A stretch of DNA of 64,000 nucleotides from positions 1 through 64,000 of the forward strand of contig NZ_FUXG01000012.1 of NCBI RefSeq assembly GCF_900167095.1, read 5' to 3'. The notes below the pieces were generated by a model. That model ran no database searches. It was given only the letters and a program-made list of their open reading frames with translations, and was not told the DNA's origin. Numbering within the stretch: position 1 is the stretch's first letter; each line of letters opens with the position of its first letter. This DNA is from Oceanospirillum multiglobuliferum. GTDB lineage: Bacteria > Pseudomonadota > Gammaproteobacteria > Pseudomonadales > Halomonadaceae. Made by a program: the position numbers and the translations under genes. Shown here piece after piece: positions 38,650 to 46,728 of this stretch.

Positions 38650-39522
38650 ATGTGGATTTTATTGACCTTAATGGCCGCATTTATGCAGTCATGGCGCAAC
38701 GCTTTTCAAAGTCGTCTTAGCAAAGAGGTCAAAGTTGCAGGGGTTACGCTGGCGCGCTTTCTATGGGCGGGGCCAATTGCGTTAGTCTATTTGTCCGGTC
38801 TATACACTTGGCATAATCCCGGTATCCCAACATTCAATACCGCCTTTATTGGCTTTGTTTTGGGGGCATCAGCCCTACAAATATTGGCAACAGCGTTAAT
38901 GGTTCAGCTGTTCAAACTGCAAAACTTTGCCGTGGGCGCAGGGCTTGCCAAAAGCGAGGCCATAGTGGCGGCAATCTTAGGGGTACTCTTCTTTGGTACG
39001 CATTTATCACCATTGGGTTGGGCTGGCGTGATCATCGGTGCAGTGGCTGTTTTTCTGATGAGCAGCAAACAGGGATTGAAACAACTGTCATTCAAAACCG
39101 TCTGTTTGGGCTTGGCCAGTGGCACCTCATTTGCCTTGACTTCGCTTTGGGTGCGCGAAGCCAGTTTATGTTTAGACGTGCCTTTCCCCTATAGCGCCGC
39201 TTGGGTGCTGTTGTTTGTGATCAGCATTCAAACATTGGCCTTGATCAGCTACTTAGTATTGAAAGACTTAGATACCTTAAAAGCCTTATGGCATCGGCCA
39301 AAACTGACATTGTTGACCAGCACCACCAGCTGTATCGGCTCGATAGGTTGGTTCAGTGCCATGTCATTACAAGCCGTACCCTATGTGAAAACTTTGGGAC
39401 AAGTTGAAATCTTTTTCACCTTGCTGATCGCGGTCTTCTGGCTGAAGGATAAAGTGCAGATTAAAGACGCATTGGGCTTGGTGTTAATCGCCATTGCCGC
39501 CGTGATGGTGATGTGGAGTTAG
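38650..39522 (+). CDS. DMT-superfamily EamA-type transporter
   Basis: A 290-residue inner-membrane protein with ten predicted helices. I prefer ATG 38650 (MWILLTLMAAFMQSWRNAFQSRLS), with GGAG about 8 bases upstream, over 38560, which would overlap hepT. EamA-type features include LGASALQILATALMVQLFKLQNFAVGAGLAKSEAIVAAILGVLFF. Direction and substrate are unknown. It follows hepT by about 70 bases. Confidence 0.85.
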   Translation: MWILLTLMAAFMQSWRNAFQSRLSKEVKVAGVTLARFLWAGPIALVYLSGLYTWHNPGIPTFNTAFIGFVLGASALQILATALMVQLFKLQNFAVGAGLAKSEAIVAAILGVLFFGTHLSPLGWAGVIIGAVAVFLMSSKQGLKQLSFKTVCLGLASGTSFALTSLWVREASLCLDVPFPYSAAWVLLFVISIQTLALISYLVLKDLDTLKALWHRPKLTLLTSTTSCIGSIGWFSAMSLQAVPYVKTLGQVEIFFTLLIAVFWLKDKVQIKDALGLVLIAIAAVMVMWS

Positions 39523-39577
39523 GGAATGGATCGAAAGAGATTACTCGTCAATCTCGACAGATAACGGCATATGATCG

Positions 39578-40327
39578 CTAATGGCTAACCACCCCACTTA
39601 AACCGTCATCACTTAGAGTACAGTGTAAAACCGAGGGTGTTGTGTTCGTTGAGGCTGCAACCCGTTCACCCGATTGATCCCAAACACTGTTATTACCACA
39701 GGCTGACCAGCCGCCTGTTATCGAAATGTGGTTGCATAGGAAAACTGGCAACTGATGTCGAGCGGCGATTCCCGATAAAATTTGCGCATCAGTAGCGTAC
39801 CCTGCATCAGAGATTAACGCGCTGACTAGATAGCCATCCACGGCATCAGCTTGAGCACGCTCAGCGTGTTGGGGTTCGGTAAAGTCGGCACAAATGGCCA
39901 ATGTGAAACGATAGCCTTGCACTTCAAGCTGATAATCTTGTGAGCCAGCCGCACAGTAAGCCGCCTCTCCTGCATGAAGATACTGTTTCGAGTAGAACTC
40001 AATTTTGCCATCAGGGAAGCAGATAACCGCTGCAATATAAGGTAGCCCATTTGAGTTGGCCAAAGGACAACCTGCAATCACTACAAGGCGATGCTCTACC
40101 GCAGATTGAGATAACACCTCAAACACAGGCGCATCTTGATCCAGCGCCAGTTCACCGACAAGGGATAACTCATAGCCTGTTAGAGACAGCTCTGGGAATA
40201 ACACCAAATCTGAGCCAGAGGCAGACGCTGCTGAGATTAAGGTTTGATGCATGGATAGGTTGGCGGCAATGTCGCCTTTAGTAACAGGTGCTTGCGCTAA
40301 GCTTAGCGTGATTGGCTTTCGAGACAT
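39578..40327 (-). CDS. Carbon-nitrogen hydrolase (nitrilase superfamily)
   Basis: A 249-residue amidase-type nitrilase-fold enzyme. The catalytic triad is visible: Glu in VLFPELSLTGYE near residue 43, Lys in FYSKQYLHAGE near 107, and Cys in LAICADFTEPQ near 142. The size fits small omega-amidase/NIT-like or deaminated-amide hydrolases. Substrate unknown. Neighbours (a DMT transporter convergent, a LysE exporter divergent) suggest amino-acid-related chemistry. Confidence 0.88.
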   Translation of the reverse strand: MSRKPITLSLAQAPVTKGDIAANLSMHQTLISAASASGSDLVLFPELSLTGYELSLVGELALDQDAPVFEVLSQSAVEHRLVVIAGCPLANSNGLPYIAAVICFPDGKIEFYSKQYLHAGEAAYCAAGSQDYQLEVQGYRFTLAICADFTEPQHAERAQADAVDGYLVSALISDAGYATDAQILSGIAARHQLPVFLCNHISITGGWSACGNNSVWDQSGERVAASTNTTPSVLHCTLSDDGLSGVVSH

Positions 40328-40446
40328 AACCGCCCTACAAGGTTCAAAATTGAATCTCCTTAGTGTAAACGCTTTACTGAAGCGATAACATCACACCCCA
40401 GACAAGGCATAAGGATACGCCACCTTGCTTTTACCGAGCCTATCTC

Positions 40447-41055
40447 ATGAGCCTATTTTTACTCTACTTGGCGACGATATTTCTTATTATCGCCACACCT
40501 GGCCCTTCGATCTTGCTAATCATGCAGCACTCCGCAACTTATGGGGTGAAGCGTAGTGTTTACAATGCGCTGGGCGGAGTCAGTGCTGCACTGATTTTGA
40601 TTGCTTTATCACTAGGGGGCGTAGCCTTTTTGGTGCAAGGCATTTGGGTCAATGTGCTGTCGATCTTGGGCGCATGCCTGCTGATATGGGTGGGCATCAA
40701 AAGTTTTAAACCCATCAAGCTGAATGCCGCAGGCGAGCATCACGAAAGTGACCAAGCCTTGTTCAAATCGGCCTTTTATACGGGTATCAGCAATCCAAAA
40801 GACCTGATCTTTTTCGCGACACTGTTACCACAATTTATACTCACCGACTTGCCCTATTGGCAGGCTTCGCTGTATCTCGCCTTGGGTTGGCTGGTGTTAG
40901 ATCTGAGCATTATGATGAGCTACGCCCTTGGCGCACATTTGCTGGCGCAGCGATTGAGCGTGGGTGTGTTAAATAAAACCCGAATGGTCAGCGGGGTATT
41001 AATTACCTTGATTGGCGGGGCGTTGCTATCCACCTCGGCTTATCAGTTGGTGTGA
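40447..41055 (+). CDS. LysE/RhtB-family amino-acid exporter
   Basis: A 202-residue membrane protein with about six helices. It has the family opening LATIFLIIATPGPSILLIMQHSATYGVKRSVYNALGGVSAAL and the mid-protein signature FYTGISNPKDLIFFATLLPQF. RhtB-type proteins export homoserine, threonine or related compounds by proton antiport. Single gene, divergent from the nitrilase-type hydrolase. Confidence 0.92.
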   Translation: MSLFLLYLATIFLIIATPGPSILLIMQHSATYGVKRSVYNALGGVSAALILIALSLGGVAFLVQGIWVNVLSILGACLLIWVGIKSFKPIKLNAAGEHHESDQALFKSAFYTGISNPKDLIFFATLLPQFILTDLPYWQASLYLALGWLVLDLSIMMSYALGAHLLAQRLSVGVLNKTRMVSGVLITLIGGALLSTSAYQLV

Positions 41056-41128
41056 GCCAACCGCATAGTAAACTGCCTCTACTACACAAAATTTCCGTAC
41101 TATTATAGGCAGGCCATATTGAAAAATA

Positions 41129-41911
41129 ATGAACGGGTTGGTATTCGGAAACCTCATGGCAAAACCACCTTTAGCCCAAGCTGAAAAAATTCATTGGCAA
41201 CCCAATTTAGGGCAGTTACAACTGCTTGAAGCCTTGGGCGAGCCTGATTTTTTTGAGCCTTTTCTGAACTGGCTGCATCAAGAGCTGGGTGCAGATCAAT
41301 GCATGATTTTCTTCTGTGCGGATGGCGAAAAAGTCACCACTTTGCTGTTTAAAGACTTTGTTAGTGCGACCTCAGGTAAAACACTGGCAGAGTCTTATGT
41401 GGCTGAACGTCGTTATCTGGAAGACCCTAATTTTGAGCGTCTGAAAAACAGTCAACCCAATGAGGTGACACTGATTCGCTTTGCAGACTTAATTCGAGAG
41501 ATGGGGCCAAACTACAAGAAACGCTATTTTGATGAGCCCGGCTTTCAGGACAAACTGTCGGTGATTTATGGCAGTGAGTTGGGGAATTTTTATATCAACC
41601 TGTATCGGCGCGACTCTAGTTTTGATTCAGTGCTTTCACCGGAGCAGCAACAATATACGGGGCATTTATTGGGGCTATTGGTCAGTAAGCACTATCAACT
41701 CAATCAGTCGCAACTCAGTCAGGGGCCATTGGCCTTTTTATCTGAGCGTGAACGACAAGTCTGTGCCGCTGTTTTACAGGGCAAAAAAAATGAGTGGGTG
41801 GCGCATGAGCTGAATATCGCCGCCAGTAGCGTGGTCACTTACCGCAAGCGTGCCTATGAAAAACTGGGCATTAGCAGCCGCGCCCAGTTATTTGCGCTTT
41901 GCCAGTCTTAA
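41129..41911 (+). CDS. LuxR-family transcriptional regulator
   Basis: A 260-residue regulator. The C-terminal helix-turn-helix (about 195-255) reads LSERERQVCAAVLQGKKNEWVAHELNIAASSVVTYRKRAYEKLGISSRAQLFAL, a GerE domain. The N-terminal 190 residues are a ligand- or signal-sensing domain I cannot name; it does not show autoinducer-binding signatures. ATG 41156 is an alternative start. It is upstream of the mobA-like gene on the same strand with about 160 bases between, so I infer that it controls that hydroxylase. Confidence 0.85.
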   Translation: MNGLVFGNLMAKPPLAQAEKIHWQPNLGQLQLLEALGEPDFFEPFLNWLHQELGADQCMIFFCADGEKVTTLLFKDFVSATSGKTLAESYVAERRYLEDPNFERLKNSQPNEVTLIRFADLIREMGPNYKKRYFDEPGFQDKLSVIYGSELGNFYINLYRRDSSFDSVLSPEQQQYTGHLLGLLVSKHYQLNQSQLSQGPLAFLSERERQVCAAVLQGKKNEWVAHELNIAASSVVTYRKRAYEKLGISSRAQLFALCQS

Positions 41912-41929
41912 ACCCCAATGTTGTATCAC

Positions 41930-41956
41930 TGTCCCCATTTTTGGGGGACAAGCTTT
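41930..41956 (+). terminator. Possible terminator after the LuxR gene
   Basis: TGTCCCC (41930-41936) pairs with GGGGACA (41944-41950), followed by AGCTTTT. It lies 18 bases after the stop codon. Confidence 0.6.
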
Positions 41957-41989
41957 TCCGCTGATCCCTGTAGGCTGTTCTGACAGACT

Positions 41990-42040
41990 GAATGCTGCCT
42001 ATTTGTCCCTGATAGCCCCTAATTTTGAAAGGCAGCATTC
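41990..42040 (+). promoter_or_regulatory. Inverted repeat in front of the mobA-like gene
   Basis: GAATGCTGCCT (41990-42000) and AGGCAGCATTC (42030-42040) are perfect 11-bp inverted copies, 40 bp apart (about four helical turns). They lie between the LuxR regulator and the hydroxylase, 30 bases before its start. A paired operator for the LuxR protein or an mRNA stem-loop are both possible. Confidence 0.5.
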
Positions 42041-42070
42041 GTCCAATAATTAAAATAAGAGGAATTTGCC

Positions 42071-43999
42071 ATGCAATACCATCTAAACGGTTTTAAACCC
42101 GGTAACTACCAAGTTCGAGATGAGGCGCGCGTACCCGCCACACCGCCGCCGCTGGTGGATCTTCCGAAAAAAGTCGATGTATTAATTGTAGGTTGTGGCC
42201 CTGCGGGATTGGCTTTAGCAAGGCAATTGTCTGAGTTTGCAGATATTCAAACTTGTATCGTAGAGCAAAAATCTGGCCCGCTGCTGTTTGGTCAGGCCGA
42301 TGGTATCTCTTGCCGCACAATAGAGATTATGGAAGCCTTCAATTGTAGCGAGCTATTGGTAAAAGAAACCTACCAACTGCACCAGAACGCCTTCTGGGAA
42401 CCCGATGCCGAGCACCCTGAACAGATCAAACGTACCCATAAAGTGCCAGATGCACGATTAGGGCTGTCTGAGTTCACCCACGGGGTGGTCAACCAAGCCC
42501 GTTTGCATGACTTGCTATTAGATGGCATGGCCAGCTCAGTAACGCATCTGGTGCCCCACTACAATCGCCGTTTACTGGAGTTAGAGGTTGATGCCAACTT
42601 AACTCAAGACCTAAACGCCTACCCCATTACCGCCACTTTTGAACGCAATGATGCCAGCCAATCCGCTAAGGTAGAGGTTGTTCAAGCCCGCTACGTGGTG
42701 GGCTGCGATGGTGCGCGCAGTGCCGTGCGTAAAAATTTAGCCATTGAGCTACAAGGCGACTCTGCCAACAAAGCGTGGGGCGTGATGGATGTGTTGGTGG
42801 TGACAGACTTCCCCGACATTCGAGTGAAAAGCTTTATTCAATCGAAAGAGAACGGCGCGGTAATGCTAGTCCCCCGCGAAGGCGGCTATCTGGTGCGTCT
42901 GTATGTGGAGCTCGATCTTTTAGATCAAGGGCAACGAGCCTCAACACTGAACTTAGGGGTTGAAGAGATTATCGCCAAAGCACAGTTGATTATGCATCCA
43001 TATCAACTAGAGGTTAAAGAGGTGGCATGGTGGTCAATCTACGAAGTGGGGCAACGCGTTGCAGACCGATTTGATGACCGACCTTTAGACCAAGCCGACA
43101 ACCTGATCCCCCGCGCTTTTGTTGCTGGAGATGCCTGCCATACCCACAGCCCGAAAGGCGGTTGGGGCTTGAATACCTCACTGCCCGACACCTTTAACTT
43201 AGGTTGGAAACTGGCCGCAGTACTGCAAGGGCGCGCAGATGCCAAGCTGCTACAAACCTACGCCACCGAACGGCGTAAAGTGGCACAAATGCTAATTAAT
43301 GCTGATCGTGAAATGTCGGCCTTGGTCGCCACTCGCCCCAGCGCCAAACAAGGGGCAGCGGCCAGTAAAACGGATACAGGGGATATTGAAAAATTTATCG
43401 CACGGCAAAATGGCTTTATTGCCGGAACATCAATCCAATACGACCCCTCCTACCTCTGCACAGGGCAGGAACATCAACACCTCGCCACAGGCTTTAATAT
43501 CGGCCAACGCTTTCACTCTGCCAAAGCGATACGCTTGGCTGATGGGCGACCCGTTCACCTAGGTCACCTCAACAAAGCCGATGGCCGCTGGCGTATCTTC
43601 GCCTTTGGCGACTCGCAGAACCCGCTTAACCAAGGATCAGCTTTGCACGAACTGATTCAATTCTTAGCACAGTCTGCGCACTCGCCAATCAAACGCTACA
43701 CCCCCGCAGGTGCCGATATTGACGCAGTGATTGAGCTGTTTACCGTACTTCAGCAACAGACGCTCTCAATAGAACAGATGCCTGAACTGCTATGGCCTGC
43801 CAAGGGTAAATATGGCTTGAGGGATTATGAAAAACTGTTCCGTACAGACGAGCACAACGACATTTTTGACCAGCGCGGCATCAACCGCAGCCAAGGCTGT
43901 ATGGTGATTGTGCGCCCTGATCAACATATCGCTACCGTACTACCACTGACAGCACATCAAGAACTGAGCGCATTTTTTGATCGGTTTATGTTGGCGTAA
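42071..43999 (+). CDS. mobA: FAD-dependent aromatic hydroxylase, MobA-like (3-hydroxybenzoate 4-monooxygenase family)
   Basis: A 642-residue group A flavoprotein monooxygenase. The FAD Rossmann motif is VDVLIVGCGPAGLALARQLSEF near residue 38. The DG motif is VVGCDGARSAVRKNL. The second FAD motif is FVAGDACHTHSPKGGWGLNTSLPDTFNLGWKL. A thioredoxin-like C-terminal domain (about 460-640) matches the phenol hydroxylase/MobA subgroup, and similarity to MobA of Comamonas runs end to end. The family adds a hydroxyl para or ortho to an existing one using NAD(P)H. MobA proteins normally have GQGMN where this one has GWGLN, so substrate or coupling may differ. AGAGGA precedes the ATG. A role in feeding the catechol pathway nearby is inference. 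Confidence 0.85.
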   Translation: MQYHLNGFKPGNYQVRDEARVPATPPPLVDLPKKVDVLIVGCGPAGLALARQLSEFADIQTCIVEQKSGPLLFGQADGISCRTIEIMEAFNCSELLVKETYQLHQNAFWEPDAEHPEQIKRTHKVPDARLGLSEFTHGVVNQARLHDLLLDGMASSVTHLVPHYNRRLLELEVDANLTQDLNAYPITATFERNDASQSAKVEVVQARYVVGCDGARSAVRKNLAIELQGDSANKAWGVMDVLVVTDFPDIRVKSFIQSKENGAVMLVPREGGYLVRLYVELDLLDQGQRASTLNLGVEEIIAKAQLIMHPYQLEVKEVAWWSIYEVGQRVADRFDDRPLDQADNLIPRAFVAGDACHTHSPKGGWGLNTSLPDTFNLGWKLAAVLQGRADAKLLQTYATERRKVAQMLINADREMSALVATRPSAKQGAAASKTDTGDIEKFIARQNGFIAGTSIQYDPSYLCTGQEHQHLATGFNIGQRFHSAKAIRLADGRPVHLGHLNKADGRWRIFAFGDSQNPLNQGSALHELIQFLAQSAHSPIKRYTPAGADIDAVIELFTVLQQQTLSIEQMPELLWPAKGKYGLRDYEKLFRTDEHNDIFDQRGINRSQGCMVIVRPDQHIATVLPLTAHQELSAFFDRFMLA

Positions 44000-44309
44000 C
44001 GGCAGACTCAGCTTTTTCGTTCAGCAGATAACTTGCAATATGGGGCTGAATAGGGATCAGCCCCATCTGAAGACCAAAGGGTTTAAACACCTTATTAATG
44101 ACACTTTGTGTTTGACCGCCTTTATTTTGTTCAATATCGGTCAGCGTTCTGCGACTGATGCCGACCAGTTCAGCGTAACGGGTTTGCGAGAAACCCAAAA
44201 CATCCTTTCTTAGCTGCTTTAATAACGCCCCTTGGCTCAACTCTCCCTTTAGATGCTGTCTCAACAGCGAGATCAAAAGCGCCTGACGTTGATCTGTGTT
44301 TAAACTCAT
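43986..44309 (-). CDS. hipB: HipB-like XRE-family antitoxin/repressor
   Basis: A 107-residue DNA-binding protein. The helix-turn-helix is LRKDVLGFSQTRYAELVGISRRTLTDIEQNKGGQTQSVINKVFKPFGLQMGLIPI, typical of HipB. It follows hipA with an ATGA overlap, the reverse of the E. coli hipB-hipA order. Its 3' end overlaps the end of the convergent mobA-like gene by 14 bp. It should neutralise HipA and bind the three palindromes at 45644-45743. Confidence 0.88.
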   Translation of the reverse strand: MSLNTDQRQALLISLLRQHLKGELSQGALLKQLRKDVLGFSQTRYAELVGISRRTLTDIEQNKGGQTQSVINKVFKPFGLQMGLIPIQPHIASYLLNEKAESAVTPT

Positions 44310-45628
44310 AACAGCCCCCAGCGTTTTAGTTTGTCATCCAGATAGCTAAAGCCCATTTTCAGGATATGCTCAGACACACCACGTTTTTCCAGTCTTGTTT
44401 TGAGTCCGGTGAGCATTTGTGCAGTCTCTTTCAGAGTTGCCATCGTCTTCTCCGCAGGACATAAACCTTCAAGTTGTGCTGCGATCTCCTGCCAGCGATA
44501 CTCACCGCCTTCCTCATACGGTGCCCCCCATTTTGTGGTACGGGTAATGCCTTCCCGATCCGCTTTCATCGGCGCAAAATCATAGATAGGCGACAGCCAG
44601 ATAGCATTGGGTTTCTTCAGCAGAGCACTATTGCGGCCATGATTGTCCGTGTTGGCAAAGGCGATATTCAGCAGATCACGACAAACCCAATCACAGACAA
44701 AGCGTTCAGCATCAAAAGAGACAGAGCGTTTTTGCATCAGAGAGCAGATGGTTCTGATGATCTCAAAATGGTTCAGGTAGCTGCCAGCAGGTTTATTTAA
44801 GATCGAGTAAACCGATTCCAGACCGTACCTTTGCCAGTGGCTGCCATCCCAATATGTGTCAAACCGTGGTAACCAAAGAGAGGGGTAGTGTTCGCCCTCA
44901 AGTAGCTGCATCTGCTGGGTATCAATGGTACAGAAACCCATATCGGTCAATTCATGGTAGAAATGGTATTCCGCCCGTAGAATGTCGCAATCGTCTTTTG
45001 TGCGCTGCCCACGGGGGAATTTCACAAGAAAGTGCCCGTCTGGGATGCTGTGGTCATCCTGAAACGTGTCGATCCAGACTTGATTTTCCCGATTAAGACG
45101 AAGCAACAACTTAGGGGCTTCGCCGCCTGCACCTGTTGCGCCACCACTAATTGCACCCATCTCCTGAGCGTATTCCAGAAACTCTGAGTTACGCTCGACC
45201 ACATCCTTGACCGGAAATGTTCTTAAATGCAGCGTTGAGCGGGGATCTCTTACGGGTAGTGACTCTTTGATTCTGAGATTACCAACGGGCGCAATGGTGC
45301 CTTTCTCCAGCAGAACAGAGTCTCTTGCTGGCTCGCTAAGGTTGTTCAACCCTAAAAAAAGAACCCAGTGGCGGCGTGCAGCTCCGGCGGGAACAATATC
45401 ATCCAGAAAACCAAACCAATGATCACTTTCATGGTTTGCCATAAGCTGAACAGGTAGTGTCAGGCTGCAAGCGTGTTCATCATCCCGCTCAAGCCACTGC
45501 AACGAGTAGTCAAGCTCGTACCCAAGTTTACAGGGGCTTCGTATCCCCTTTTCTGGGGCGATCAGAGTGAGCTGTGCAATATCCTGCCATTTCTGTTCCA
45601 GCAATATCTGGAGTGTCAGCTGTTTCAT
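44306..45628 (-). CDS. hipA: HipA-like serine/threonine kinase toxin
   Basis: A 440-residue HipA-fold kinase, full length for the family. The glycine-rich segment is GAISGGATGAGGEAPKLLLRL near residue 165. The ATP-linked Lys is in GHFLVKFPRG. The catalytic loop is FANTDNHGRNSALL and the metal-binding Asp is in LSPIYDFAPMKAD. E. coli HipA phosphorylates glutamyl-tRNA synthetase and causes growth arrest; the target here is unknown. No strong ribosome-binding site precedes the ATG. A promoter (-35 TTCTCA at 45685-45690, 17-bp spacer, -10 TATATT at 45662-45667, minus strand) overlaps two of the operators. Confidence 0.88.
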   Translation of the reverse strand: MKQLTLQILLEQKWQDIAQLTLIAPEKGIRSPCKLGYELDYSLQWLERDDEHACSLTLPVQLMANHESDHWFGFLDDIVPAGAARRHWVLFLGLNNLSEPARDSVLLEKGTIAPVGNLRIKESLPVRDPRSTLHLRTFPVKDVVERNSEFLEYAQEMGAISGGATGAGGEAPKLLLRLNRENQVWIDTFQDDHSIPDGHFLVKFPRGQRTKDDCDILRAEYHFYHELTDMGFCTIDTQQMQLLEGEHYPSLWLPRFDTYWDGSHWQRYGLESVYSILNKPAGSYLNHFEIIRTICSLMQKRSVSFDAERFVCDWVCRDLLNIAFANTDNHGRNSALLKKPNAIWLSPIYDFAPMKADREGITRTTKWGAPYEEGGEYRWQEIAAQLEGLCPAEKTMATLKETAQMLTGLKTRLEKRGVSEHILKMGFSYLDDKLKRWGLL

Positions 45629-45643
45629 ATCAGAAAACCATTT

Positions 45644-45661
45644 TGAGCAATATACTGCTCA
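45644..45661. promoter_or_regulatory. HipB operator 1 (covers the start site)
   Basis: TGAGCAATATACTGCTCA is an 18-bp imperfect palindrome in which TTTGAGCA/TGCTCAAA form perfect 8-bp arms (45642-45663). It lies directly downstream of the predicted -10 of the hipA promoter. Confidence 0.75.
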
Positions 45662-45684
45662 AATATAGCGAATGATCTGTATTT

Positions 45685-45702
45685 TGAGAAATATTTTGCT
45701 CA
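45685..45702. promoter_or_regulatory. HipB operator 2 (covers the -35)
   Basis: TGAGAAATATTTTGCTCA is a diverged copy of the same palindrome. It starts exactly 41 bp from operator 1, and its TGAGAA half is the predicted -35 on the minus strand. Confidence 0.7.
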
Positions 45703-45725
45703 TAAAATGAGTTGGATATTATTTT

Positions 45726-45743
45726 TGAGCAAAATATTGCTCA
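45726..45743. promoter_or_regulatory. HipB operator 3 (upstream)
   Basis: TGAGCAAAATATTGCTCA has perfect 7-bp arms (TGAGCAA/TTGCTCA) and starts exactly 41 bp from operator 2. It lies between the hipA promoter and the RES toxin stop. Confidence 0.75.
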
Positions 45744-45805
45744 TTTTGATTGGCGGATTTTTCCTTGAGTGTGGTTTTGCAGAGAGATCTACGATCTGTT
45801 GCTTG

Positions 45806-46276
45806 TTATTTGAAAATCCTTGGATCAAAGCTGAACACCAGCTTTTCAGCATTCTGGAAAATCTCGGGCATTAACGGATGGTGAGGATTTACCAGATAAT
45901 TACTGTCTCTGGGAGATATTGCAGAGGGAACTTGCAGGGCAGCATATTCCGGTGGCTCAAGCGTTAAAAACTGATCTCCAATCGCCTGCGTTTGTTTTGC
46001 CGCAGGAAGGGCGCGCCAGTTTTCCGGCCAGTCGTCTTCACAAAGCTGAGCAATCCATTGGTCGGGAATCTCAATTCGGTAAAGGTCGTACCGATCCATA
46101 AACGTCGGGTCGTTATTGATATGCACAAAAACTTCTAACACGCACAGAGACTCCGACTCTGCAAAATAAAGTGCCTCAACACCTTTGGAGTTCCAACGCC
46201 CGCCAAAAAGCTTGGCGCCAATAGGATCAAAAGGAGACTGCGCGAACTGTTTCTGAGTTAGCCGATACATCTCCAT
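45806..46276 (-). CDS. RES-domain toxin (NAD+-degrading)
   Basis: A 156-residue RES protein: MYRLTQKQFAQSPFDPIGAKLFGGRWNSKGVEALYFAESESLCVLEVFVH holds the conserved Arg, the GGRWN block, the Tyr, the Ser and the Glu that define the family. RES toxins destroy NAD+ (phosphorolysis or hydrolysis) and stall growth. The gene overlaps the upstream antitoxin by one base (TGATG). The C-terminal SPRDSNYLVNPHHPLMPEI is the usual end. All signature residues are intact. Confidence 0.92.
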   Translation of the reverse strand: MEMYRLTQKQFAQSPFDPIGAKLFGGRWNSKGVEALYFAESESLCVLEVFVHINNDPTFMDRYDLYRIEIPDQWIAQLCEDDWPENWRALPAAKQTQAIGDQFLTLEPPEYAALQVPSAISPRDSNYLVNPHHPLMPEIFQNAEKLVFSFDPRIFK

Positions 46277-46728
46277 CAGGAGAAGACCCCATGTTTCACC
46301 CGCCCAATAAGGTCTTTCACCGTTTCAAAGTCAGCCGTTGTTGAAATCATATCCAAAGGCCGCTTACCGTTCAGGCCATAAACGGTTTCTCTGATCCATT
46401 CCAAAGCCCGCTGTTCATCACCAAAAAGGTCGGTCGCCAGTTCAATCAGAGTGACAAGGCGATACATCACATCGCTTTCCTGTGTGCTGAAACGCTCCTG
46501 CTTGCTAAGGCGGCGCTTAATCGTACTGACAGGGATAAGCGTTACATCATGAAATTCGCTTTGAGACATTCCGGTTTTTTCGGTCAGCTTCCGATATACC
46601 GCAGTGGGAAAGCCCTGACGAACTGCTTCCCCCCTTGGGGTTTTGTCATCTTCAATACCCAGTGCATACCAGAAATCCGATTGATCGGCAGATTTAGGTT
46701 TAAAGCTTTTCAATGTGGTGCTGGTCAT
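46276..46728 (-). CDS. Xre/MbcA/ParS-type antitoxin for RES toxin
   Basis: A 150-residue protein with an N-terminal helix-turn-helix-like region (VYRKLTEKTGMSQSEFHDVTLIPVSTIKRRLSKQERFSTQESDVMYRLVTLIELATDLFG). A DUF2384-type toxin-binding domain follows (ALEWIRETVYGLNGKRPLDMISTTADFETVKDLIGRVKHGVF). It covers the RES active site and represses the operon. Two similar direct repeats just upstream (GGCTCAAATGGAC at about 46743 and AGCTCAGATGGTC about 21 bases further) may be its operator half-sites. Confidence 0.9.
   Translation of the reverse strand: MTSTTLKSFKPKSADQSDFWYALGIEDDKTPRGEAVRQGFPTAVYRKLTEKTGMSQSEFHDVTLIPVSTIKRRLSKQERFSTQESDVMYRLVTLIELATDLFGDEQRALEWIRETVYGLNGKRPLDMISTTADFETVKDLIGRVKHGVFS

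Noticed and set aside
43986-44309. Possible three-gene HipBST system
   Set aside because: HipA is a single full-length 440-residue protein that includes its N-terminal subdomain, and no separate HipS gene is present.
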